DNA of 6,912 nucleotides from Coriobacteriaceae bacterium (GTDB taxonomy: Bacteria; Actinomycetota; Coriobacteriia; Coriobacteriales; UMGS124). The stretch covers positions 1 through 6,912 of the forward strand of contig JAHZGC010000029.1 in assembly GCA_019421015.1 (NCBI GenBank). The letters run 5' to 3'. Position numbers and translations under genes: made by a program. The notes beneath the pieces were generated by a model. It was not told the origin of the DNA. It did no database searches and saw only the letters and a list, made by a program, of their open reading frames with translations. Positions 1-5,801 of this stretch are shown here, in pieces; position 1 is the first letter of the stretch; the number at the start of each line of letters is the position of its first letter.

Positions 1-721
1 TGGTCACCGTCACCGACGGTGTCCCGACGTTGGCGTCAACCGTCGCGCTGGCCGTGATGGACGGCGTCGCCCCGGTGGCCCCCTGGGGTCCCTGGGGCCC
101 CGTGGCCCCGGTAGCGCCCTTCTCACCGGCGTCGCCCTTGGGCCCCTGCGCGCCGGTCGGGCCCTGAGCGCCCGTCGCGCCCTTGAGGCCCTTGAACGCG
201 AAGGCGAACACCTTCGCCGTGTTCGGGCCGCTCGCCGTGACCGTTACGCTCGGCGTGCCGGTGGAGCCGTCCACGGTCGCCGTGGGCGTGCCGAAGCCCG
301 CCGCCGCGCCCGTTGGCCCCTGCGGGCCCGTGGCCCCGCTAGCGCCTGTCGCACCGGTGGCCCCGGTCGGGCCCTGAGCGCCCGTCGCGCCCTTGAGGCC
401 CTTGAAGGCGAACGCGAGCGTGGGCGCGGCGGCGGTGCCCCCCTTTGTGACCGTGACGCTCGGGGTGCCCGAAGTCGCGTCCACCGTGGCGCTCGCAGTT
501 ATCGCCGGGGTCGCCCCCGTGGCCCCCTGGGGTCCTGTGGCCCCGGTAGCGCCGGCCGCACCGGTGTCGCCCTTCGGCCCCTGCGCGCCCGTGGCCCCCT
601 TGAGGTTCTTGAACGCGAACGCGAGCGTGGGCGCGGCCGCCGTCCCGCCCTTGGTCACCGTCACCGACGGTGTCCCGACGTTGGCGTCAACCGTCGCGCT
701 GGCCGTCAGCGCGGGGGTCGC
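1..721 (-). repeat. Four copies of a beta module separated by collagen triplets, about 210-base period
   Basis: Module copies lie at about 599-721, 389-511, 179-307 and 1-67 (cut by the edge). Spacing between equivalent residues is 70, 69 and 78 codons. Two exact DNA repeats sit inside: 153-196 equals 363-406 (44 bases, offset 210) and 1-55 equals 652-706 (55 bases, offset 651). Both offsets are multiples of three, so recombination between copies would keep the reading frame. The third copy (179-307) is the most divergent, with TASGPNTAKVFAF in place of TKGGTAAAPTLAF. Confidence 0.88.
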
Positions 722-826
722 CCCCACGGGGCCCTGCGGCCCCGTTGCCCCCGTGGCCCCCTGGGGCCCGGTCGCCCCGGTGTCGCCCTTGGGGCCTTTG
801 ACGTTGCCTATCAGGAACTTCGCCAT
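1..826 (-). CDS. Collagen-like phage tail fibre with repeated beta modules (N-terminal part, runs off left edge)
   Basis: Probable receptor-facing tail fibre. The ATG at 826 opens a frame that stays open to the window edge (275 codons visible, no stop). After a short leader (MAKFLIGNVK) come Gly-X-Y collagen triplets rich in GAT, GPQ and GPK. These alternate with a module of about 40 residues at residues 36-76, 104-146, 174-216 and from about 252 onward. The core motif is ATVD-x3-GTPSVTVT followed by FAFKxLKG. Collagen-like proteins in phages are generally trimeric fibre stalks. I infer that the Val/Thr-rich modules form beta knots or binding domains along the stalk. The gene follows the first fibre gene after 15 bases and has an AGGGAGGAAGGGG ribosome site. 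Its triplets are Ala/Thr-rich and nearly uncharged, unlike the charged triplets of the upstream fibre. The C-terminal end and any receptor-binding tip lie outside the window. The coding call is strong; the exact structural role is inferred. Confidence 0.85.
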   Translation of the reverse strand, partial: MAKFLIGNVKGPKGDTGATGPQGATGATGPQGPVGATPALTASATVDANVGTPSVTVTKGGTAAAPTLAFAFKNLKGATGAQGPKGDTGAAGATGATGPQGATGATPAITASATVDATSGTPSVTVTKGGTAAAPTLAFAFKGLKGATGAQGPTGATGATGASGATGPQGPTGAAAGFGTPTATVDGSTGTPSVTVTASGPNTAKVFAFAFKGLKGATGAQGPTGAQGPKGDAGEKGATGATGPQGPQGATGATPSITASATVDANVGTPSVTVT

Positions 827-836
827 CCGTCCCCTT

Positions 837-842
837 CCTCCC
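837..842 (-). promoter_or_regulatory. Ribosome binding site of the second fibre gene
   Basis: The coding strand reads TAGGGAGGAAGGGGACGG directly before the ATG at 826. GGGAGG shares its first G with the TAG stop of the upstream fibre gene (842-844), and the spacer is 10 bases. A second purine run (AAGGGGA) lies nearer the start. The layout suggests translational coupling of the two fibre genes. Confidence 0.6.
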
Positions 843-2269
843 TAGTCGTCGAACTCGTAGTAGAGACTCCCGGTCGCCGGGTCGTAGGAGAACCCGGGCT
901 CCGATGCCCCGTCCGCGCAGTGCGCCCAGAGGTCCCCGGCGGCGTCTACGGACAGGGTGAACAGGCCCGACAGCGGCACGGTCACGCCGCTCTCCCCCGT
1001 CTCTCCCCTGGGCCCCTGCTCTCCCTGCGGCCCCTGCGCCCCCTGCGGTCCCCGCTCGCCCGCGAGGCCCCTGGGCCCCTGCTCTCCCTGCGGCCCTTGG
1101 AGGCCCTGCGGCCCCCGCTCGCCCTGCGTGCCCTGCGCGCCGTCCGCCCCGGGTTCGCCCTTGAGGCCCCCGAAGGCGAAGGCGATCGTCGGTGCCTCCG
1201 CAGTCCCGCCCCTTGTGACCGTTACGGACGGTGTGCCCACGTTACCGTCAACCGTGGCGCTGGCCGTGATGGACGGCGTCTCACCCGGCGGCCCCTGGGG
1301 CCCCACTGGGCCCTCCTCACCCTGCGGCCCCGTCGCGCCGGTCACCCCTGGCTCGCCCTGCGGGCCCTGGGGCCCCGTGGGCCCCACCGCGCCCTGGGGG
1401 CCCGCCGGCCCTGCGGCCCCCGGCAGCCCCTGGGGGCCGACGTCGCCCTGGGGCCCCTGCACGCCCTGGGGGCCTATCGGCCCCTGGAAGCCGGCGTCTC
1501 CGGGCTCGCCCTTGTCGCCCTTGGGCAGCGTCAGGTCGAGCAGCACGTCGAGCCTGCCGCCCGGGCCCTGCCGGCACCCGGCCCCCGCCAGCTCGCCGGC
1601 ACTCACGTCGCCCACCGCGAAGGAGACCCCGGCCCACTCGGCAGCCCGCTCGCGCTCGGCCCGGTCCCTCTGCGCCTCGGCGGCCGCCCTCTTGGACTCC
1701 GCGCCGACGCGCTCCGCCTCCTTCGCGTCCCTCTCGCCCTCGGCCTTCCGGCGGTCGGCCTCCGCGTCGACGCGCTTCTGCTCGGCCGCCCTCCTCTCGC
1801 TCTCCGCCCCCGCCCGGGCCGCCTCCTCCACCTCGGCGGCCGCGCTGAACTCGCCCCACGCCCCCACGGCGTCGTCGAGCCGCGACTGGGCGGCCTCGGC
1901 CTGGGGCGCTGTGAGGTCGGCCGCGCGGTCCACCCGCAGGCGGAAGCCTCCGGTCGCCGCGATCACCTCGCCGCCCCTGCGCATCTCGACGTAGGGCCTC
2001 AGCTCCCCGGGGTGGGCGGTGAGGTCCTGCCCGAGCGTGTAGACCCAGCGCTGCCCGCTGCGCACAAGCTCGCTCTCCACCAGGCCCCCGCGCGTGTCGC
2101 ACATGAGGTGGGCGCTGACGCCCTGCTCCGCGAGCGGCGAGCCTCCGTCGAGCACGTCTATCAGGAACCGCGCGCCCTTGTCGTGCTGGCGGACCACGGC
2201 CTCGCCCCTCGGCTCGAAGGCCGTGCGCCGCACGTCCAGGGCGACGGGTATCTCCCTTTGGACCCCCAT
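842..2269 (-). CDS. Baseplate-anchored collagen-like tail fibre (BppU-like N-terminus, heptad stalk, collagen segments, beta cap)
   Basis: Probable structural fibre that attaches to the baseplate and projects outward. Domains over 475 residues: 1-115 is beta-rich and resembles the BppU/DUF2479 N-terminal domain (FLIDVLDGG near 35-43, then RPYVEMRRGG). Residues 119-212 are an Ala/Glu/Arg helix with eight clean heptads. Residues 213-248 are a linker. G251-T331 gives 27 unbroken Gly-X-Y triplets. Residues 331-369 hold the SITASATVDGN...PSVTVT module shared with the next fibre. G368-S427 gives 20 more triplets. Residues 429-475 form a small terminal domain (GLFTLSVDAAGDLWAHCADG, then YDPATGSLYYEFDD). 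The frame is open to 2572, but the sequence above 2269 overlaps upstream genes and reads as low-complexity Gly/Arg, so I take the ATG at 2269. The BppU assignment is from pattern memory, supported by position after the hub genes. Confidence 0.85.
   Translation of the reverse strand: MGVQREIPVALDVRRTAFEPRGEAVVRQHDKGARFLIDVLDGGSPLAEQGVSAHLMCDTRGGLVESELVRSGQRWVYTLGQDLTAHPGELRPYVEMRRGGEVIAATGGFRLRVDRAADLTAPQAEAAQSRLDDAVGAWGEFSAAAEVEEAARAGAESERRAAEQKRVDAEADRRKAEGERDAKEAERVGAESKRAAAEAQRDRAERERAAEWAGVSFAVGDVSAGELAGAGCRQGPGGRLDVLLDLTLPKGDKGEPGDAGFQGPIGPQGVQGPQGDVGPQGLPGAAGPAGPQGAVGPTGPQGPQGEPGVTGATGPQGEEGPVGPQGPPGETPSITASATVDGNVGTPSVTVTRGGTAEAPTIAFAFGGLKGEPGADGAQGTQGERGPQGLQGPQGEQGPRGLAGERGPQGAQGPQGEQGPRGETGESGVTVPLSGLFTLSVDAAGDLWAHCADGASEPGFSYDPATGSLYYEFDD
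998..1123 (-). repeat. Tandem 63-base (21-residue) duplication within the second collagen segment
   Basis: Residues 383-403 and 404-424 are near-identical 21-mers beginning GERGPQG and continuing QGPQGEQGPRG. They differ at L/A in the seventh-eighth position region and at the last two residues. The DNA copies at 1061-1123 and 998-1060 are also close, so this is a recent tandem duplication or a copy-number-variable collagen block. Each copy is exactly seven Gly-X-Y triplets, so changes in copy number would keep triplet register. Confidence 0.8.
1160..1279 (-). repeat. Single copy of the shared fibre beta module
   Basis: This segment (residues 331-370 of the first fibre) separates the two collagen segments. 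It matches the modules of the second fibre in order: SITASATVD, GTPSVTVT, GGTA-AP, AFAF, LKG. At DNA level, 1257-1280 is identical to 45-68 in the second fibre gene (24 bases), which points to exchange between the two genes. Confidence 0.8.
1640..1807 (-). repeat. Eight tandem heptads forming a helical stalk
   Basis: Residues 155-210 of the first fibre divide exactly into eight 7-residue units of the form AExxRxx: AESERRA, AEQKRVD, AEADRRK, AEGERDA, KEAERVG, AESKRAA, AEAQRDR, AERERAA. The only deviation in the first two positions is KE in the fifth unit. The pattern predicts a continuous charged helix, probably a trimeric coiled coil leading into the collagen segment. Similar AExxR heptads are known after BppU-type heads in other phage fibres. 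Confidence 0.85.
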
Positions 2270-2272
2270 CGG

Positions 2273-2279
2273 TCCCCCC
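2273..2279 (-). promoter_or_regulatory. Weak, G-only ribosome binding site of the first fibre gene
   Basis: The coding strand before the ATG at 2269 reads CGGGAGATTGGGGGGACCG. The closest run, GGGGGGA, is only 3 bases from the start, and GGGAGA is 12 bases away. Neither is an ideal Shine-Dalgarno site. The preceding gene ends 26 bases upstream, so re-initiation by ribosomes leaving that gene may matter. There is no better start codon nearby: the upstream in-frame TTG at 2282 has GGGAG only about 2 bases away. Confidence 0.4.
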
Positions 2280-2295
2280 AATCTCCCGTTTCCGA

Positions 2296-2523
2296 CTACC
2301 CGAGCAGGTAGAAGCTGCTCCCACTCCTCAGGAGCGCCACCCTCTGCCCGACCTTCGGCGCGCACACGTAGGCACGCACCCTGACGGGCGTCCCCGCCCC
2401 GTCGCAGCGCGCCATGAGCGGCGACCCCTGCGTGACCGTCGCCATGCGCACCGCCGGGGCCTCCGCCAGGGCCTTGCGGGCCTCCTCGCGTATGGCGCGC
2501 GCCGCATCGCCCATCTCGCTCAC
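2296..2523 (-). CDS. Small OB-fold-like tail/baseplate protein (75 aa)
   Basis: A short N-terminal helix (about residues 4-24, AARAIREEARKALAEA) is followed by a compact beta-rich part. This ends in KVGQRVALLRSGSSFYLLG, matching the GDxVxVLRxG...VLG ending of small OB-fold proteins found next to hub genes in many phage tails. I infer that it completes the baseplate hub or spike, much as an OB domain joins the gp27-type hub to the gp5 spike in T4. The start is GTG at 2523, preferred over ATG at 2514. The GTG overlaps the TGA stop of the hub gene (GTGA, 4 bases), and GGAGG at 2531-2535 is 7 bases away. From the ATG the protein would be 72 residues. No enzymatic motif is visible. The gene call is strong from tight packing on both sides; the fold is a pattern-based guess. 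Confidence 0.78.
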   Translation of the reverse strand: MSEMGDAARAIREEARKALAEAPAVRMATVTQGSPLMARCDGAGTPVRVRAYVCAPKVGQRVALLRSGSSFYLLG

Positions 2524-3605
2524 CGCGACACCTCCGTAGCCTCGAAGTAGCCGACGAAGCGCCTGGCGACACACTCGCAGCGCAGCGCCGGGGTCATGGA
2601 TACGCTCCTCTTGACCAGGACCGCGTCCACGGTGCCGCCCAGGGCCCTGTAGTCGAGCCTCACCGCCTCCCCGATGGAGAGCGGCCACCAGAGCATGTCC
2701 ACGGTGTACCTGTCCACCACCCGCATGGCGCTCCGCAGGTTTGAGAGGGCCTTGTCGGATGCCTTGCCCGAAAGCTCGGTCACCTCCTCGACGCGCACCA
2801 CCTCGCGGGATCGGCGCACCGTGGAGAACTCGCTCGACGGGTCGTCGTTGCGCACCACGGCAACCTGGGGCTCCCCCTCCTCGGGGGAGTAGACCACCAC
2901 CGACACGTTTGGCACAGAGGCCGGGTCGTGCTCGCGGGAGACCGCGACGCCGCATATGGGTCCCCCGCGCTCCCTGTCCGAGAGCACGGCGGCAACCTCG
3001 CGCTCCTCGGGCACTCGGTAGGGTGACAGGATGACGTTGCCGTAGCCGTCGGTGGAGGCCGAAGAGAAGCCCGCCCATCCCATGCAGTCGTTCACCACGG
3101 TGAGCAGGTCCGTCCCCACGTCCCACCCGTGGGCGGAGGCGACCTTGTGCGCGGACGGCCCCGCCACCACGTGCAGCCCGGCGCGGCGCGCCAGGGAGGC
3201 GGCGAACTCCACCGTGGGCGTCCCCGCCGCCATGGGCAGCGCGTCGGTGAGCTTGGCGTCCTGCAGGATCTTCAGGACGCCGTACAGGTCCGCCTCCGTG
3301 GCCGCCCCCGCCGGTCCGTAGGACGTGGACGGCACCGACACCAGGAACGTCCCGTGGCACACCGTCACGGGCTCCTCCCCGGGTGCCGTCGATGTTGAGT
3401 AGACGCGCACCATGTCGTCGAGGGTGGACGGCACCCATCCGCTCCCGACCCTTAGGCTCCCGGACGCCTTGATGGTCGCCTCCTGGTTCTCCTCGATGCT
3501 GCACCCCTCGACGCCCGCAAGCTCCCCCAGCTCGTCCATGGACGGCCACCCCACGCGGACGTAGCGGAACGACGTGGTGCGGTTCGGGCTAGAGAACACC
3601 GTCAT
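2520..3605 (-). CDS. Phage baseplate hub / tail-associated structural protein
   Basis: Probable hub protein at the tail tip, of the gp27/Tal-like class, though not confidently assignable to one family. The 361 residues run: N-terminal beta region FRYVRVGW...GCSIEEN...KASGSLRV (12-53); a second beta stretch with VRVYSTST and CHGTFLVSVPSTSYG (66-98); a helical insert with LYGVLKILQDAKLTDALP (108-124); DLLTVVNDCMGWAGFSS (166-182) and YGNVILSPYR (188-197), as in hub domains; and a C-terminal part of helix plus strands, ALSNLRSAMRVVDRYTVDMLWWPLSIGEAVRLDY (286-319), then CECVARRF. The order 'helix, aromatic, P-L-x-I-G-x-x-V-x-L' is typical of hub proteins. No peptidase or lysozyme motif is visible, so it is probably purely structural. 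The ATG at 3605 has a strong GGGAGGAG site 7 bases upstream and overlaps the previous gene by 17 bases. Confidence 0.85.
   Translation of the reverse strand: MTVFSSPNRTTSFRYVRVGWPSMDELGELAGVEGCSIEENQEATIKASGSLRVGSGWVPSTLDDMVRVYSTSTAPGEEPVTVCHGTFLVSVPSTSYGPAGAATEADLYGVLKILQDAKLTDALPMAAGTPTVEFAASLARRAGLHVVAGPSAHKVASAHGWDVGTDLLTVVNDCMGWAGFSSASTDGYGNVILSPYRVPEEREVAAVLSDRERGGPICGVAVSREHDPASVPNVSVVVYSPEEGEPQVAVVRNDDPSSEFSTVRRSREVVRVEEVTELSGKASDKALSNLRSAMRVVDRYTVDMLWWPLSIGEAVRLDYRALGGTVDAVLVKRSVSMTPALRCECVARRFVGYFEATEVSR
2531..2535 (-). promoter_or_regulatory. Ribosome binding site that decides the GTG start of the small OB-like gene
   Basis: The coding strand reads ACGGAGGTGTCGCGGTGAGC. GGAGG (2535-2531) is 7 bases from the GTG at 2523, which itself contains the first bases of the upstream TGA. 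For the in-frame ATG at 2514 the distance would be 16 bases, so the GTG is the better start. Confidence 0.7.
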
Positions 3606-5787
3606 AGGAGCGCTCCTCCCAGTCTACCGACACCCCTGCGGACTCCCCGGGCCGCTCCGACACCTCGATGCCGGCGCTCACCCAGAACGTCCGCCCCATG
3701 GGCATGCGCAGGGCGTAGCCGCCCGCCCACGCCTGCGCCTCCCGCCAGCGGGACAGCCGGGCGCTCGGCGAGTCGCGCCTGAGCACGTCCGCCGAGAGGG
3801 AGCCCGTGTGGGTGCGGTGCGTGCCGTAGACCTCAACGGGGTACTCCCACGCCGCCGCCTCGAACGTGTCGCTCTCCACGCCCCGCGACTCGTCGGACTC
3901 CACGTTGTAGGCCGCAACCGCGCACTCCCCCAGCCCGTCGCCCCAGTTGAGGGCTGCCCGGCCGCCCGAGGGGACCGCCGCCCTCTCGGACCGCTCGCGG
4001 CAGGCACCCGAGGCCGCGCGCGCCCTCACGACGTACTCGACGGCCCCGTCGAGCGGAGGAGTCGGGTCCTCCGCCCGCGACTCCGACGGGCCCGACGTCG
4101 CGACCACCTTGCCGCCCCGCACCAGCTCAAGCGCGCTCGTCGCCGCGCCCTCCCCCTCGCCTGGGCCGAACAGGGCGACGACGGCCATGCGCTCGGCGTC
4201 CACCATGAGGGCCAGGGTCGGCTCGGGCGGCGCTAGGAACCTGACGGGCACCGAGGCCGACGCCTTGGACGAGAGGCCCGTCGTCGACAGGGCCTCAAGC
4301 ACCACGGTGACGGTCCCGCCGTCGGGCGGTGCCAACTCGGACGCCCCGAACGATGCCGAGGACGCCGCCCCGACCGACTTTGAGGCGATCTCCCTGCCGC
4401 CCGCCACCACCCTGACCGTCGCGGCCGCCTGGGAGCCCATGGCGTCGGAGAAGGACCACGAGACCACGAGCGGCAGGTCCGTCAGCACCCCCGGCATCGC
4501 GATCGCCAGCGCCGGGGGCGTCCTCGCCTTGAAGTAGCCGACCGACGACCACGGCGACCACGCCGACGCCGGCTGCGCCCCGCCGTCGAACGCGCCCTTC
4601 GTGCGCACCCTCCAGTACACGTCGCCGTCCGAGCCGACCGGCACCGCCGCCCGCGCCGAAGCCCCGGTCAGCGCCAGCACGGTCCAAGGGCCGGACTGCG
4701 ACGGCCCGCAGGCCACCTCCGCGGCCGTCTGCGCCGTGCCGTCGGTGGCGTTGTGCCGCCACCCGACCTCGACGGCCCCCGAAGGGTGCGTCACGGTCGC
4801 GCCCGAGGCCGGGGACACCAAATCCGGCGCGGTCGGTGCCGACTGCCTGGTGACCCCCACCCGCAGGCTTGCCGAGGTGTGCACCTCGGTCCCGTAGAAC
4901 GTGTGGACCTCGCGCAGCTCGTAGGATATAGACGCGCCCTGGGCGTCCGAGGGCGTGCGGGTGGCCGACGTGCCCGTCCCGCTGTAGACCCTCGCGCCGT
5001 TCTCCCACAGCTCGAAGCGCGTGAACTCCGCGTTGCCCTGGGCGTCGGCCCTGGCGAACGAGAAGGTCACCCTGTCGCCTATCTGCACCTGCGTGCGCGA
5101 CGCCGTGAGCCGCGGAGCACCGGGCATCGAGAGCTGCACGACGGACACCTCGGCCGTCCTCGAGGAGTACAGCTCCTCGCCGAACCAGGAGTGCACCTCG
5201 CGCAGCTCGTACGACACCTTCTTCGCCGAGCCCAACGGTGCCGTGCGGGTGGCCGACGTCCCGGTGCCCGAGTAGACCTTCGCGCCGTCCTCCCACAGCT
5301 CGAAGCGCAGGAACCCCGCGTTGCCCTGCGTGGCCGACTTCGCCCACGAGAGGCTCAGCGGCTGGCCCGGGCCGACGCTCGAAGGGGCGGTGAGCGTCGG
5401 CGCGCCCGGCCTGGCGAGGACCCGCGCGGGCACCGTCACGCCGAGAGAGGCCGACGACGTCCCGTCGTGGTAGCCGCCCTGCAGGGTGACGCTTCCGCCG
5501 CAGGCCACCGCGTAGTCGGCCCCGCCCCGCTCGTAGGTGTGCTCCGCCACCGTAACCAGGGTCTCGACCGAGGCCCCCGTCTCGCTGTAGGCGTAGAACT
5601 CCACGTCGCCCGTGGAGTGCTCGCCCACGTGGGCCGATGCGACGGAGCCGTAGACCTGGAAGCCCCAGCCTATGGAGCACCAGTAGACCGAGCAGCGCAC
5701 CGTGGCCGTGGTGTCGGTCGTCGAGACGACCTCCGCGACCACCTTGGCGCGCCAGCGGTCGGCCTCGTTGCCGTAGGCCTCTGCCAT
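3589..5787 (-). CDS. Multi-domain tail-tip protein with tandem Ig/fibronectin-like repeats
   Basis: Probable minor tail protein at the distal tip. Over 732 residues: 1-126 is a beta-rich head (WRAKVVAEVVSTTDTTATVR..., later SVTLQGGYHDGTSSAS) like heads of tail proteins in other gut phages. Residues 127-221 and 222-317 are two near-duplicate Ig-like domains. Residues 318-420 are fibronectin-like (VYWRVRTKGAF...SAWSPWSSVGYF). Residues 421-520 and 520-605 are two further beta sandwiches (LPLVVSWSFSD; EYVVRARA). Residues 606-732 form a separate C-terminal domain (EYPVEVYGTHRTHTGSLS..., GRTFWVSAGIEVS...). No signal peptide or membrane segment is seen. The start at 5787 lies 12 bases after the tape-measure stop, with AAGGGGGT overlapping that stop. 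The stop at 3589 lies inside the hub gene. The C-terminal domain may do the job of a distal tail (Dit) protein, because no separate Dit gene lies between tape measure and hub. The tail assignment is firm; domain names are by pattern only. Confidence 0.85.
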   Translation of the reverse strand: MAEAYGNEADRWRAKVVAEVVSTTDTTATVRCSVYWCSIGWGFQVYGSVASAHVGEHSTGDVEFYAYSETGASVETLVTVAEHTYERGGADYAVACGGSVTLQGGYHDGTSSASLGVTVPARVLARPGAPTLTAPSSVGPGQPLSLSWAKSATQGNAGFLRFELWEDGAKVYSGTGTSATRTAPLGSAKKVSYELREVHSWFGEELYSSRTAEVSVVQLSMPGAPRLTASRTQVQIGDRVTFSFARADAQGNAEFTRFELWENGARVYSGTGTSATRTPSDAQGASISYELREVHTFYGTEVHTSASLRVGVTRQSAPTAPDLVSPASGATVTHPSGAVEVGWRHNATDGTAQTAAEVACGPSQSGPWTVLALTGASARAAVPVGSDGDVYWRVRTKGAFDGGAQPASAWSPWSSVGYFKARTPPALAIAMPGVLTDLPLVVSWSFSDAMGSQAAATVRVVAGGREIASKSVGAASSASFGASELAPPDGGTVTVVLEALSTTGLSSKASASVPVRFLAPPEPTLALMVDAERMAVVALFGPGEGEGAATSALELVRGGKVVATSGPSESRAEDPTPPLDGAVEYVVRARAASGACRERSERAAVPSGGRAALNWGDGLGECAVAAYNVESDESRGVESDTFEAAAWEYPVEVYGTHRTHTGSLSADVLRRDSPSARLSRWREAQAWAGGYALRMPMGRTFWVSAGIEVSERPGESAGVSVDWEERSYDGVL
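3606..3620 (-). promoter_or_regulatory. Ribosome binding site of the hub gene with overlapping 12-base palindrome
   Basis: The coding strand reads CTGGGAGGAGCGCTCCTATG. GGGAGGAG (3620-3613) is 7 bases from the ATG at 3605. Positions 3606-3617 form a perfect palindrome, AGGAGCGCTCCT, that includes half of the site. The site lies inside the last codons of the tail-tip gene. Confidence 0.7.
4837..5409 (-). repeat. Tandem duplicated Ig-like domain (about 95 residues each)
   Basis: The copies are 5125-5409 (residues 127-221) and 4837-5124 (residues 222-317). They share PGAP-LTA at the start, QGNA-F-RFELWE-GA-VYSG, the exact block SGTGTSATRT, and SYELREVH toward the end. The DNA is also clearly similar, for example around 4990-5040 and 5280-5330, indicating an intragenic duplication that has since diverged. 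Confidence 0.88.
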
Positions 5788-5793
5788 ACACCG

Positions 5794-5801
5794 ACCCCCT
5801 T
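5794..5801 (-). promoter_or_regulatory. Ribosome binding site of the tail-tip gene overlapping the tape-measure stop
   Basis: The coding strand reads TAAGGGGGTCGGTGTATG. The purine run AAGGGGGT begins within the TAA stop (5802-5800) and ends 6 bases before the ATG at 5787. This suggests coupled translation from the tape-measure gene. Confidence 0.55.

Noticed and set aside
1..721. Direct repeats that might suggest a CRISPR array
   Set aside because: The repeats are coding, spaced about 210 bases with related rather than unique intervening sequence, and lie in a collagen-like frame.
827..841. A possible terminator or promoter between the fibre genes
   Set aside because: The gap is only 15 bases, contains no stem-loop with T-run, and is fully used by the ribosome site.
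183..845. Plus-strand frames rich in GPVAPVAP motifs opposite the second fibre gene
   Set aside because: The complement of collagen codons automatically reads as Pro/Ala/Val/Gly repeats. The minus-strand frame has a start, a ribosome site and recognisable modules.
957..1994. A long plus-strand open frame (345 codons, Pro/Ser-rich) opposite the first fibre gene, and a second one at 920-2311
   Set aside because: They are mirror images of Gly-X-Y and GC-ending codons. Their sequence is low-complexity Pro/Arg/Leu, they have no ribosome site, and they cross domain borders of a well-supported minus-strand gene.
2270..2572. A 101-residue N-terminal extension of the first fibre
   Set aside because: It overlaps the small OB-like gene and the end of the hub gene, is Arg/Gly-rich without structure, and the domain starts cleanly at the ATG at 2269.
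2524..3549. A long minus-strand frame running into the small OB-like gene from upstream
   Set aside because: The part above 2523 is the shifted frame of the hub gene and is Gly/Arg-rich shadow. Only the last 75 codons are real.
4295..5791. A 498-codon minus-strand frame within the tail-tip region
   Set aside because: Shifted-frame shadow of the Ig-domain gene with Gly/Arg/Ala low-complexity content. The alternative frame gives clear tandem domains.
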